This document shows positions 28,976 to 42,436 of a stretch of DNA of 64,000 nt, piece after piece. Source of the DNA: Centropus unirufus. Taxonomy: Eukaryota > Chordata > Aves > Cuculiformes > Centropidae. Under the pieces are notes generated by a model. It was given only the letters and a program-made list of their open reading frames with translations, had not been told where the DNA came from and did no database searches. The translations under genes and the position numbers were made by a program. Within the stretch, counting starts at the first letter, position 1. Every line of letters begins with the position of its first letter. The stretch is from contig VYZI01000256.1 of NCBI GenBank assembly GCA_013397695.1, positions 593,687-657,686 on the forward strand, written 5' to 3'.

Positions 28976-31900
28976 CTGCATTTAATCTCAAAGGAAAATA
29001 AAGGTGCCAAGCAGGTAAAAATGCTGTTATATATACAAGCAGGAGCTTGTACTTTGAGTAGGTGCCTTTCTACACTGGTTTGTGTAAATATTGCTTTTAA
29101 AAAAAATTTAAAATAGCATCGGGCCTCTACTTCCTTGCTGGAAGCTGATGGACCGTGTCAAGGTAGAATGGAGATGTGGCTCTTGTTCATTTCAGGTGCC
29201 TGCTCTGGATCTCTCTTTAGTAGCAGGTGCTGTGAGAATCCTCAAAATTGCTTTTTGAGGACCTTCCTCCTCTTTGTCTCAAAACAAGGTGGAAAAGGCT
29301 GTTCCCTTCTGAGTGTTTGGAATGGGACCTGAGAAGCTCTGCTCCCTTTAAAGGAGCTATCATTGGTCTTGCGTATATGTTTAGGGAGGACATGTGTACT
29401 TTTGAGCTTTTAGATTCGTTTTTAGGTGAGAACTCAAACACTTGAGGGTAAAACTGTCTGATCATCATGGTGCTATTGATTTATTTCTGTTAGAGCAGCT
29501 GTCCTTTAAGATTTGCCATTTGCAGGCAGTGGTAATTGGTGATTTGCTTCTGGTAGGAGCAGTCAAAGGAATGACATGATTTCTGGTAGAAATTGTTGAA
29601 ATAAATGTCAGGTTCTTAAAAAATAAGATGCTAGAGATGATCGTGATGGGGATGGGCAGTCCATGGTGAATATTTTCTGGTGAGTGTCTGTTCCCAATTT
29701 CCCTCTGGTCTATCATCAAGTAACAGTGTTATGATTTCAAATGCGTTTTGGATGCGTTGGAGCGACAAATTGAAGACCAGCAGACAAACACATGCAGTAA
29801 AGCTCATCTCCCTAAGTAACTGCCTCAGGGAGAAGCAAGTAGTGTCTGAACCTTCTGAAGTGCAGAAATATTGAAGGTTACCACAGTAAACCGGCTTTTG
29901 AAAGTAATTTTCTGACAAAGAACTAATAAAATTGACATCTTGGCTGATAGCTTGATGTTTTTTGCCTTCAAGATGACAGTGGAGCAGTGTTTATGTACCA
30001 CTTGAAAACCACTCAGCAAGATAAATGGTATAATTTTATCTTTTTGTTCCTGCTGTCTTCACTCTCTCCATATCCTTAAGCACTAAGGTAAGTGTCTCTA
30101 ATGCCTGTATTAGAGCTTTCACTTGCCTGTGCACGGCTAGGTCACTCTCTTGATGTCTCATGGAATGATCTACTGAGTGATGTGAATTCCAAGTGATTGC
30201 TATGCATAATAAAATGTTCTTGGTCACCAACAGTGGGACTAGGGATTCACAGACAGGAGGATTCCCTCCCTTCTTCCTCACCAAGGCAGCAGTGACAGCT
30301 GTTCTGGATAACAGTGTTGATGGGGCAAAAGCCCCACTGTAATTTCCCTGTGGCTTAGGTAACCTGTGCTTGAAGTACCTCTAACTCAACACCTTTTCCC
30401 CAAGGCTTTTTATGCACTTGGAAACACCAGAGTCTTAGTTAATTGAGTTAATGGTACCAGCTTGAGACCTTTCTGCTGACCTAATCATAGCCTTTAAATC
30501 TGAGCACCACAGGGCTTGCAGTAGCCTGCAATTAAAATCTGCTTTGAAATGTAAGCACCACAGGGCTTGTAGTAGCCTACAATAACAGAGTATGAGGCAC
30601 TATTTATTGTGCTTTTCAGGAATGGCAACTGCTCGTAAGGGCCAGGCCAGCTGGAACAGTGCTTGCTGCCCCCTTATTTTCCTATCTTGGAGGGCAGAGA
30701 AAACAACTCACTTTGGTTTACTATGCAGGGCTGACTGAGGCTGTTAATTGCAATGCAGAGCATCTATGAGGTTGGTGCTGCTTGGGATGTGCTATTTGTT
30801 ATGCAGATAAAATCCCAGCCTATTTTCTCTGTTTAATGTGCTTTTACAGGAGAACTCAGCCTGGATGTGCCTCCTGCTTGACACTCCTGAAGACCCAGGA
30901 GCAGCAGGACCCTGAAGCTTCAGGAACAGGATTGAATCAAGATGGATTGTTCAGCAATACATCCTTACTGGCCAAACCTTTTTCTGCCGCTATCTATAAG
31001 GGATAAGACTTTGCATCCTGGCTGAGGTGAGCTGACAGACAGCACTGGCTGATTTTTAAGTGGGCAGTGAACATGAGTCTGCTGGCCCCTTGTCAGATTA
31101 CACCACTGCTCTTCAGTTGCCATCACTGGTTTGACCACCAGATGTCTGCACTGAACGGAAATGAAATGCAGTCCCACAAAAACCCTTCTGAAAATGGAAA
31201 CGGAGCCAAGAAGGGCTTTATCCCAGGCCTGAACACCCTTGAGACTAAGATGATTAGGTGTTTCTTCTCAGTCTCTTGTTTCACAGTCCACGATGAGGTT
31301 ACCTGAACTGGATGCAGGTGTGAGCATGTCTCAAGTTTGCAGAGGGGGTGTAGAAACGGCCTCCTGTTTGTGGTGTCCTTGGCGTAGGTCTCGTTGGGTG
31401 GACAAATCTGGTGTTGGTGTTACAATTACCTAAGCCATAGGTGGCGATGTGTCTACAGTTGACAGTAGTTTGGGGCACAGGGGAGAAGTAGGTCAAACAC
31501 AGTTGCTGTGGGTGTTTGTTCAGGATGAGAAATAAGCGGCTGAAGCAAAATCAAGGCTTGCTTTGATGCCTGCAGCTTTGGGTCCTGACTAGCCTCATGT
31601 CCGTGCAGGTTTTGATCCTGTGGTGTCCCACAGGTACATTTGTGCTGTGCCCATTGGTTTCAGTTTGGGACCCGGGCTTCATCTCTGCCTCTTTGTTCAC
31701 TGGTCATTGCATCCAAGTTTAATCCAGAATCTTGCTGGTCAGATCGGAGAATACAGTCAGGATTTGGAACGCTGCCTGAGATTTGTAGTTCTCTTGTGGC
31801 CTTCACCTTGCAAAGGAAAAGGACTATGTCATTGGGAATTTCTCATCCAAATTATCTCATTATCTAATTATTAAATTATTATTTTAGCTTGAAGAAAAAA

Positions 31901-34900
31901 AAGTGCTCCAGAAATTAAGGGCTTTGGAAGGTGCTAGCAATTATTTCAATCTATTTTGTTGAGGAGTTCACTCAATACCTTTCTTTGCGTTGCTGCTGAA
32001 TGAATAAATCATCTTATTTTACCAGTAAGGTCATAGTTTTGTTAACTACTTCTCACAACTTTTACTGTAGATTCAATTCTAGTGATGCCTGGTGTAGATG
32101 ACTTGTGCTGATCCTAACCCCAGCATTTCTTTCTGTGCTGGTGGAGAGCGGGAGGATGCTGACGTTGTGCATTCGTGACAAGCAGTTTCTCCGCTCTGCA
32201 GCCTCCACAAGGCAGGGCCTTCCACAGAGTTGTCAATAACTGTGCTTAATTGATGTTTGTGGTCTGCCTGACACTGTCCTCTTAGAGAATAAGTCTCATG
32301 CAGTTTGATCTCCTTTCAGAAGTGAAAGGTCAACAGCGACAGGTGTGGAATCAGCGTTATGTTCTTCAGACAACCCTTGCTGACAAGGTGATTATTTGAT
32401 TCTCAGGATGGCACTTGCAAAGCACTTAAAGGGCCTTTGTTGCATAGGTAACAGAATATTTAATGGCAGAGCAAGGCCAAGGACATTCTGGCTTCAGAAA
32501 GACCTTTTAATGATCTCTTTCATTATATGGTACGTTGAGGTTGCACAGCAGGCAGAGTGTTCAAGCTAGTGTATGCCCCTTTTGAAAGGACAATAAAATT
32601 GTCCACCTTGCTTAGAAAAGAGAAAATTGTATTTGATGGCTGAGGCGATCTGTAAGGTTCTATCTGGCAAAAGGACCATGGCATGTATAACACTGGGGGA
32701 CTCCCAAGTTCAGGATAGGAAGGAAGAGATGACCCAATTTCATGAAAAAGCAAACTTAGTTCAGTGGAACCAATGTAATTTGGGGGAGGTTTGTTAGCTT
32801 TGGCTGGCCTGGATGACTTAAGCCTTAACTTGTTCTTGCGAAGGCACCAGTAGCACTGTATTTGTGGAGCGATGTTTCCATCTGACAGCTAGCAGGACAA
32901 GAGATGCAATTACAGTTATGTTTGGCTAAGATAAAAGGTCACGGGCATTAACATGAAGAGTGAAAGCTTTTCTCCTGACAGGCTTGGGAACGAGAAAATA
33001 TGGTAGGACAAGAAGAATAGCAGAAACCATTTTCTAAGTTAAGTCAAACATGTTCACCAACCTAGGGGGTACAGAAAGCCTGGCATGATCTCTACATGAT
33101 CCTTGCAAAAAGGACAGGCACAGGTTGATCTGGGCTTGCTGGCTGAAGGTCTGGAGCTACACAGGCCTTCTATGGTGCTATGCCTGCTCTTTCGACTCTT
33201 CCGTTCTTCCCCAGTATGGCTTCTGGACTGGGTTGGCCTGTGAGAGGCAGTGCCAATTCCCTTGTGTCCAGGGATTTTTGGTGGAGAAAGGCATCAGGTA
33301 AAAAACCTGGAGAGGAGACCACTTCCCCAGAGGGTTTAAGCTTTATTTGTGTGCTTTTTGCTCTCTCAGCTGCTGTTGGGACTGCTGAAACAGGTGGGTG
33401 CTTAGCTCTGAATGCTGGAGAGTGCAGTTGTCAGCTGAAATATGCTTTCAACATCCTCTGACAGCCTCGTCCTGGAGCTCATAAAATACCGCCTTTACCA
33501 GCTAGTGCTGAAAAGCTTTCCTTTCCTCTCTGCTTGTTACACATGAAGTACTGCATCCACGCATACAATTGAGTAGGTCTCCCGGTGTCCCCATTCATAA
33601 AATGATAGCTCTGGGCTTGTACGTGCCCAATATCCATGTTTATAACAGCTGGCTACCAAGAAATCCTGCACAGTGGTGTGTTTCAGCACTTGGCTGAGCC
33701 ACAGGGTGCAAATGTGAGGCTGTGTTCATGGGCCATACTTGGAAGGCTTGACTTGTGCAATTGTGCTTTAGCCCAATAATTGAACTTGAATGTGCTTTTC
33801 TGAGGGAAATAAACAGGCTTTGGCTTCAGAGAGGTTGCTTGGTGTTAACTGATGGCTTCAATAACATTGGAAAAGCATAAATTCTTAGTCTTTTAAACAA
33901 TTGTGTCAAAATGAAGGTATCCCTACAAGAATAAGGCATGACTGACTTGCTGTACTTCTACAGAGTTAAAAATACTCTATATTGCTTCAATCACAGTACT
34001 TGCTTCCTGAATCAGAGCCCTAACTCTACTGTAAGCCTGCATGTCAAGCTTACCTCTTCTAGGAAACCACCTGGAAAGGTGCACAAGGTGGTTTTACAGA
34101 TGGCATCGTTGCTTTTCCAATCTGCCCCTCAGTGGTGATGGGGCTGCAGCGTTGCTGTCACTGCTCAGATGGCTCAGAAGTTGCCAGTGCGGGTGCAGAG
34201 GGGTAGTTTGTTCCCTTCTGGCTGTATTTCTTCATTGGGGACTTTGTGGTCATCCACTTGAGGGCTTATGGGAGGCTGCAGAGTCAGAGTCTCTTAGCAT
34301 CTTGCAGGTCTGCACCTGTCTTCTTTTTCCAGTCGAATACACTTGAGTTCAAGGAAACACAGCCCTGTGTGTCTGCAAGGATGATCTGATTGCTGGCGGC
34401 TGCTGCCTCCTTGACTAAGGACACTTCTACTTTGGGAGGGGACAACTGGATATGGACTAAGCTGGTGGGGTGGCACAGAATGGTTTCACCAAGTTGTTTG
34501 TGTGTCACTTCTGAGAGCTGGTTGAGTTCTGAAGTGAGAAAGGAAACAACAGGAGCAGGCTGGCCTTTTGGTGGACAAAAGTTGTTTTCTGTTTGTTTTG
34601 GAGCACTTTTCCTTCGTCCTCCTCTCTGGATGAGTTGTAAATGGAGCCATGCAGCAAGGTCATCCTGCTGTTCCTGAAAGAATTACCAGGGAGCAGCTTG
34701 CATCTCTCAGTCTTGTCTAAACTTAAGACCAGCAGCCTTGCTTACGTGATTCATATTTAAAATATTAGCAAGCGACACTTTGAACGCTCTTCAACCCTCC
34801 AGACAAGGAAATCCTGTCTCAGATATCAAGTTTAATAGAAGCTACCCCGTATTTTTCTTGGTTGTGGGTGCTCTTTCTGTGCTTCAGACCCAATTTATGT

Positions 34901-37900
34901 TAAACGTTGAATGGCTTGGGGTTGTCTCTGTTTCTCTAGCTGGTTACAGTTAATGCAGAAACCAGACTTCACTACAAAACTTCACGATGCAAATACAGAA
35001 ACGAGCTTGGTAGAAAGGAACCTGAGGAACAAAGCAGAGGTAAAACGCACCTAAGCAGAACCACAAAGAACAATTGCTGCTGGACCTTGGCATCCTCTTA
35101 TAAAATGGGTTTTGTAATGAATGGCAAGGCAGTTGTTCTGCTGCTGGTGAGTGGCACATACACACTGCCTGAAGAAGAATGTGTGAAGAGCAGTAGGCAG
35201 GAGGGTTTTTTAGGTCTGCCCTTTGATTCTAGTTCCACCTGGTGGGTCTATGCTGCTACTTGAAGTACACAGGAAATAGGTCTCGGGCTTTTGTTCCTTT
35301 TGTTCTTGAATCTACTGTTCCTTTGTTAACCTGTCATTTAGCTTCAAGGAGACATACTTGACATGAAATCCCAGCTTTTTATTGCTGCTGTAGTGGTCAA
35401 AGTGACGAGAAGCTGAAGCTGTTTACAGCCTTGTCCTCTGTTGTTTTTAACTCCAAATAATCACGCCTGCTTTTTTTTTTTTTGTCCTTGCTTATGTTTT
35501 ACTAAACATACAAATAAGTTTTTCTGTATTTCAAAAGTTTTTTGGAGGATCTGTTCTAGGAAATCTTTTCCCATTGTACAGCCTTGTTTAAACGTTTCCT
35601 TGCTAGAGTAACTGTCCGGAAAGGAAAATGAAAATAAAGAGCTGTGATTAGGATGCAAGGATGCCTGTGCCACGTGGAGTGGTGACTGCGTGGTGTTTGT
35701 TCTCCAGGGGATGGTCCAGTGCTGTCTGCTGTCTTGCTGCTGATGGCTTGCTCAGCGTTCAGCTTGGCTGGCAGCCGAAGGGCCATGGGGACTTTAGTCT
35801 TAGTAAAAGGTTAAATAGAAGATCATCACTGATGGGATTGGAGCGAGGAGTGGTGGTGATGCAGCATGTCAGGGATTAATTCAAGCTTCAGCCCCCTATA
35901 TCTGAGTGAGAGGTGAAGAATCCCACTCCTGCTGTTGATAAATGGACTGAATTAATGTGCTGGCTGAGCAGGACTGGAGACTTTGCTAGTTCTGAGACGT
36001 GGCTTCTTTCCAGGCAGCAAGGCCTTTCCCCAGGCACTGTCCCCTGCCTCCAATAATGTGATAAGTTTTTGCTCTAAGCCTAGGTGTTATTTTTATAGCT
36101 CCATCTTCAAATCTTCCAATTGCCTACAGCGGACATCTTTGTTGCAGCTCAATAAAGTCAATGTCGGTGTTTGTGCGTTATAAAACTATCAGCCTTCCTC
36201 CTAGGCCAATTACTCCAACCTGTTGCTCCTGCACACACTGTTTAGAGTTTAGTTTGTTTTGACCAAAAAAAATAGGATTAAACCACAACCTTTCCTGGTT
36301 ACTGCACTCATGCAGGGAGGCTGAATATTATTTCCATTCCAATCACAGACTTTCTTGTAACCTCCATCCAATTTAACTAGGCGGATAGAAGTGAGTGCTC
36401 TTCTAGTTTGTCCTAAGGGTTTAGGGACTTGGGTGCAGGACAGGCACTGAGTAACTGCTAAGGTGTAAGGTGTACAGTGAGAAGAATGCAAGGGAGTAGA
36501 CTTTCCTTTGCCCACCAAGTAGCTTCATCCCTGAGGCTGTGGTTGAAACACCACACAAGAAGCAAAGGATAGTAAGAAATAGTTATGCTTCTGTAGATAA
36601 ATGAAAATTAAAGCATAATGGAACATTATCAAATTATACATTATTTGCAGCAGAGTTAGGACTACCTGGTCAACTAATTTGTATGTGGTGAGAAATCGCA
36701 GGCCAGTTCAACACTCAACAGCAGCCCCAGCCTAGTGGAAGGGTTGGCTTCTGGCTTTGCACTGCACAAGGGGCTGGAGCTTGGAACACACCTGGATGTG
36801 GGGGGTGGATATGTTCTGCCTGCCAGATGATGCTTGTTCCTACAGCCGGTCCTTGCATCCCTGTTTTTTACTGACATCTCATTCAAGGCTTAATTCTGAA
36901 ACAGCAATGCACAGAAAATCCTGTTTTGGTCCATGTCTCTGAACTCCATGCAAACCTTCACAGAATAAGAGGTCTTTGCAAGCCAGTGTGTTCACAGCTC
37001 ATGTTTTCCTTCCTGCGCGGTTCTTTAACTAATTCTGGAGACAGAGGTGAGGGTTTATTTTGTGTGTGTTGGTGATTTTTTTTTCCTTTGAAAGACTGAT
37101 GTGTAGTTGCCTGGGATCACCACTAAAAATTCAACCCCCTGTTTTTTGAGATATCACCTGCATGGGATGTGAAACAGCTGGTGAGCCAAAAAGGGAACAA
37201 CAGGCTTGATGTTAGTGCACAATCTGGAGATCAGCTGACATGTTGCCTTCCCTATTTATGCATGATATTAGGTGAGGGGAGAGCTGGAGAGTGTTCATGG
37301 GTAGATATTCAGATTAGGTGTAAGAAACGAGTGAGCATGTGCTTCTTGTCTGGTTTCACTGGTTCTGTGATGCTTTGAAAACATGCCACTGAATGCATGT
37401 GGGGTGTGATTGCTCTCCTTGTTCTGATTGAATATCTTCTCTGTTGATGGACCTTAGCAGCATCCTCTTGTGAGAGAAGCAAAGAAATCCTTCAGCAGAA
37501 CAGCCTATTTGATCACAATGAAGCGATGGATCAATTCAACAAGGGCAAAAGTGCAAAGAGCATCCAACTGCAGAGAAGACTGTAGGCAGTAAACCTCTCC
37601 AGACCCTGTTTACATGGGTGTCGTTTCATTGTCCTTCCTGTTACCAGCTGGGCTGGTGAGATATCCATGGTCTGGGGCCACGGTAAGAAAGTGATGCTAT
37701 TAAATGAGGCCAAAATTTCTGAAAGGCTAATATCAAATGCTTATTTTATAACAAGAAAGACTTCAGTTTTGTGTTTTAGAAGCCCTTTATATATGGTGTC
37801 TGTAGTTAGCATCCACGTGGTTATACAGTTCATAACAGAAGAGGAAGCTGAGCATTTTCCTTATCTGCGTGGGTCAGGTCTATTTGACGTGTCAGGGCTT

Positions 37901-39332
37901 GTGTGGACTGGCAAGGCACAAACATACTTCTGGATTCTGAAATGTCTTGATCGTTTACCTGAGCTGACCAACCTCTCAAATGTTCACAGGGACTTTGCAC
38001 CCCCTAAATTAGTGTTTTTCTGCTCTCTTTCACATCTTGCATGTACCGCAGCTTGGTTTTTCGATTTCTCTGCCTTGTTCCCTTTGCTGCCTACAGCTGA
38101 GAACTGAAACAAAAAAAAAGCTTTCACAGTGCCTAAAGCCTGTGGAACAGCATAGCTCACTCCAAGCCATTGCCTGCAGGCAGATTTAAAGGCATCAAAA
38201 GTACAGCTATGAAAGAAACCTCACGGAGACACCACAGAGCAATGAGGTCAGAGCTGCCCTGATCCTTGCGTTCTGATGGGGGCTGCTCAGTTATGGATGA
38301 AGGATTCAGTAGCCACAGGTTGTGCATTTTATCTCGCCTGTCTGTATCGCTTCTGGCCAGAGTTTGACTCTGAGAGGAAAGCTTTCGAGAGCAAAACAAC
38401 TCTAGAACTTCTGTGTACATTTTATGTGAGATAAAACTTCAGGAGAGAAGTAATGTTACATGGAGTTACCTGCCCAACTCATTAAGAGGCAGGCTTTATT
38501 CCCACTATCAATAGTACTTGTTTGGATAACAGCAGGAATTTGCTTCCTCTTTGTGTTCACTCGGCATGTGTCTCCTCCAATAGACTTCCATATATCCATG
38601 CCTTCCTATAATGAGCATTACCTACTGGGGCAACATAGGGGTTGTAGCTAATTGTTTTCCTGCCTCTTCAGTTCTGCAGGCCCCTTTTGGCCCAAAGCAT
38701 GGACTGCTTTGCACCTGTCCTGCAGGCTGATTCATTCTGTTTGGTTTCTCGGTGGGTCTTTTAACTCAGATTCAGCCACACAGCCATTAGACATGACATG
38801 ATGAAGGGTCTTAACTGAAATTAGTGGTAGCATTGCACTAATTCACGCTCCAGCCGTGATAATTATACTCTACAATACTTTCTGGATTTAAGCGAAGAGG
38901 CTATGGCTCGTGTACAACTTTGCTGGCTCTGAAGACCTGGTGGCTCGGTGCAAGCACCAGTCTTGGGAAACAGATGCCTCTGAGAGCAGCAGGACAGAAT
39001 CCCATTATTTGTTGCTCCACTGCAGACTCACTGGAGTGGAGGAGAATGAGGGATGGGGTTGGATGAAGTGATTGGTTTGTGCTCACTTTAACACACAGTT
39101 ATGGTTACCAGGGCTCATTAAAACTCAAGTTAGCGTTGGTTTTGCAGCATCACTCAGGGATGCAAGGTATGAGAAGTTGTATTTATCTCTGAGTTTCCAA
39201 AACACCAGAAATATGACAACATTTGATGCCAGAACTTCATCATATCGGGTTGTGTTTCCTTTGAAGATGGGGATCTCTGGGATGTCATTGTGAATGTTTT
39301 GATGAGCAATCGAGATAACAGGGAGCTCTTAA
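28976..39332. other. Intergenic DNA, CR1-free
   Basis: I find no supported gene in these 10.4 kb. Short open frames occur on both strands without splice context or known motifs. A 51-bp tandem duplication lies at 30492-30593 and a T run at 35471-35483. Confidence 0.45.
30492..30593 (+). repeat. Two-copy tandem duplication, 51-bp unit
   Basis: AGCACCACAGGGCTTGCAGT at 30503 recurs as AGCACCACAGGGCTTGTAGT at 30554, with similar flanks (AAATCTG/AAATGTA, CCTGCAAT/CCTACAAT). Confidence 0.85.
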
Positions 39333-39424
39333 TCACAGAACCATAGAATCATTAGGTTGGAAAAGACCTTGGATATCAAGCCACACCATACCTGTCCACT
39401 ACAAAACCATATCCCTAGATATTA
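39333..39424 (-). mobile_element. CR1 3' end fragment
   Basis: The reverse tail reads CACAGAACCATAGAATCATT, AGGTTGGAAAAGACCTTGGA and AAAACCATATCCCTAG. Confidence 0.9.
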
Positions 39425-42139
39425 ACTAATTCCAGCAGCTGGCTGGAATGCTCTCCTTATGTGATTGTAGTTTGTGGCCGTGAAAAATTAGATTTAGGTG
39501 GGAGAGAGGATGCTTGAGAACAAAGGATCGAGTAAACCTGCTCCATGACTTTGTAATGCTTCTGGGACAAGGAGTGTCAGTGCTGGTCATAAACTGAGCA
39601 GTGTTCACTGCCCTGGGTTGTGGCTGGTGTTAACTGCAGCACTGCTGATCCACTCCCGCAGCGTGGTCACTTGGTGTGTCCGTAACTGCCACAGTTTTTG
39701 GGCTGCATGTGGTTAAAGTGAGAGCTGTTTGGAGGAAGCTCTGGCTGTGATTATCTTCGTTGCATGTGTGGATCTAAGCATTAGAAGCAGGATCAATTCA
39801 GGCTGAATTTTTGAGCATTAGCTCTGGACTCATGTTTTATTGGATATGCTTGGATCAATCACTCTCACCGTGGGGGACTGCAGGTATGTGAATGTGTGGG
39901 ATGTGTGGCCGCAGTACAGGGACGCACTGGGGCAGGGGGGGCTGGGGGTGGATGCTCCAAGGGAGGTTCAAGAGTTCTACAGCTTAGTTCTCACTTAATT
40001 TTCCTGGTGAAGCTTCTTTCCCAACAGGTTCACAATTGCAGGGAAATGAGAGGAGTCATCATCACTCCATGTGTCCCAGGCTAGGGAAGCAGGCTGCCTC
40101 CAGAGAAGCAATAAGCACAGCTATTATCCAGCTCTATGGAGTAGGCACTTGCTTGATGAATGACTTAGTAGGGGTCTCGCTGACAATGTCCTCTTGTTAG
40201 GCACGGCCTGTCTGGCTGATGAACCCTCTTCCCTGCTTTTCCTGTCTGTTGGCTTTGGAGCACTTGGACCATGTGCGGCTCCTGCCAAGCAGTCCTGCGT
40301 GACCGTGTATGCAGGAGCCAAACCATTTTGTTTAGCAGCAGCCACCTGAGCTAAACCACTTCTGCCAAGGATTAAAGCAGGGCTGACAAAGGCCCAAATA
40401 GCCAGCCCTGGGATAGCTCTTGTGTGCAACAGGAGGTGTGAGCGAGAGCTGCCAAAGCCTGAAATAAAGATTCTAACGGTCTGAAAATAACTAAAAGAGC
40501 TGAGAAGTAAAAACTCTCGTGTTGTTAAGACTGAGGAGGATGAAAGGACAGTGTTTATAAAACTATATTTTTCCCAGGTTTGCTGTGAAGCAGTGATATT
40601 GGTATTGGATTTGGTCTAGACCGGCCAGTATTTGGAAAACCCAAATCCCATTGAGGGGTTTAAACATATTCACTTTTTACAAAGAGGAATCCTTCTGTAA
40701 ATGCTTCTGTTACATAGCCAAATTCCTTTGTATTACCAAAAAGAAAGTGTTTCAACACAGAACATTTGAGGCAACTCATAAAGGGAGCTCTTGTGAAGAG
40801 AGTATATGTCAAAATAACTCATATTTGTTATTTTCTTGGGGTGTTCTGTTTAACTCCCCCTTCCTTTCTTTATTGCTTTTTTTCCTGCTTCAAACATGGC
40901 TTGGAGAGAGCTGAGTGAAATTACGTTGTTTAGAGTCTTCCCAAAGAGGAGTGGGTTGTCGTCTTGCTCCTCCTGATGATCATGAGAGCCATAATCAAGC
41001 AGCACTATGCTAGCACAGTTCTTGGAGCAATAATGATGTTGGAGAGACCTGAGGATTGATAATAACAGCTCTATTGTCACTTGATTGCAAAGATTCACTC
41101 TTACAGTTTGAGGCGTGTGAGGAAAGAAAGGAGCAGAGGCTGGCCACAGAAGGAAGAAAACAGATGCATTGGAGCTGTGAGAGGAGGTATGTGGCCAAGA
41201 CTCCAATAAGGCACAAAGCAGTAAATCTAGCGATCTCATTAAAATCATCAATTACTGGTTGCCAGCCTCTTGGCGCCACTCTTCTATTGGTAATTTTGCC
41301 ACCTGCTTCCTTTCAGCAGGAAAGCCATTTCTCTCTTTATATCTTCCGGACACTGCACAGGGAAGGAAGGATTTTTCACTGGTCTGCAACTTCTCTCCTC
41401 TCCCTGGGTTTGTGACCCTCTTGCTTGCACACCACAGCACTTGGAAATGACTCTAGGAGCTCGTGCCACGCCTGGTTTCATGGCAGGAGTCCTGTTATTT
41501 AATCCAGTCAGCGGTGCTGGGGAGCACCTGAGGGCTTGTTAATTCTACTGAAATTAATTCTGATGCAAAAACCTGGCAAAATGTCTTGTGGAATATTTGA
41601 ACAAAGCTTCTTTCTTCCTTTCCTCCCCCTTGAGTTGAAGATGACTGCTTGCTCACTGGCCCCGGTGTGATTTCTGCTCCCCTTGCAATCAGAAAATAGC
41701 AACAGGATGCCAGCTGCTCAGGAAAGCTGGTTGGTTTAGTGCCTTCCGCGTTCCCAAACACGCCACTGTCTCCAGAGCTCTGTGGGCTCTGCGTTTTGGG
41801 AATTCATTGTCAAAAATTTAATGAGTTTAATCTGTACTTTTTCTGGGCCAACAAGAAAAATCCTCACTTCCCGAGCCTTCCTGGCTCTTGTGTGGAACCT
41901 GGTATCACTACTGTCATTCTCACCTTCAAAACTTGTATATTTTCTATTTCCATGCAAGCCAGCTCATCCACACGGAAGAGTCGTCCCTATTCACTGCCCA
42001 GTCTTTTAATGATGTGGTATGATTTCCCGTGAAGATTCTTTTTACCACCTTGTTTTCATGCTGTTGTTGGCATCTCTCTCCAGTGGCATTGTGAGAAATC
42101 TGTTTCTGGCCAAAACCTCTCACTGCTGCTTCTTGGTTT
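39425..42139. other. Intergenic DNA
   Basis: I see nothing that can be supported as a gene or a known repeat. Confidence 0.45.
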
Positions 42140-42436
42140 GCTGCCCTGACTGATGGGAGACCTCATCACTGCCTACAACTGCCTTAAAGGAGGTTGTAGA
42201 GAGGTGGGTGCTGGTCTCCTCTCCAAAGAAGGAGAATGGAATAAGAGGCAATAGCCTCAAGCTGCTCCAGGACAAGGTTGGATTGTACATTAGGAAAAAA
42301 TCTTCACCAAAAGGGGTGAAGGTGCACTGACAGAGGCTGCCCAGGGAGGTGGTGGAATCACCATCCCTGGATGCATTTAAAAGACGGGTAGATGAGGTAC
42401 TTGGAATCGCCAGCCTGGTGATTCCATGACTTGAAG
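42140..42436 (+). mobile_element. CR1 fragment
   Basis: The forward CR1 reads ATCACTGCCTACAACTGCCT, GGAGGTGGTGGAATCACCAT and ends near GGTGATTCCATGAC. Confidence 0.92.

Noticed and set aside
29217..32753. Chain of short reverse-strand open frames suggesting an old retroviral remnant
   Set aside because: No motif could be recognised with confidence, the forward strand is just as open in places, and no LTRs flank it.
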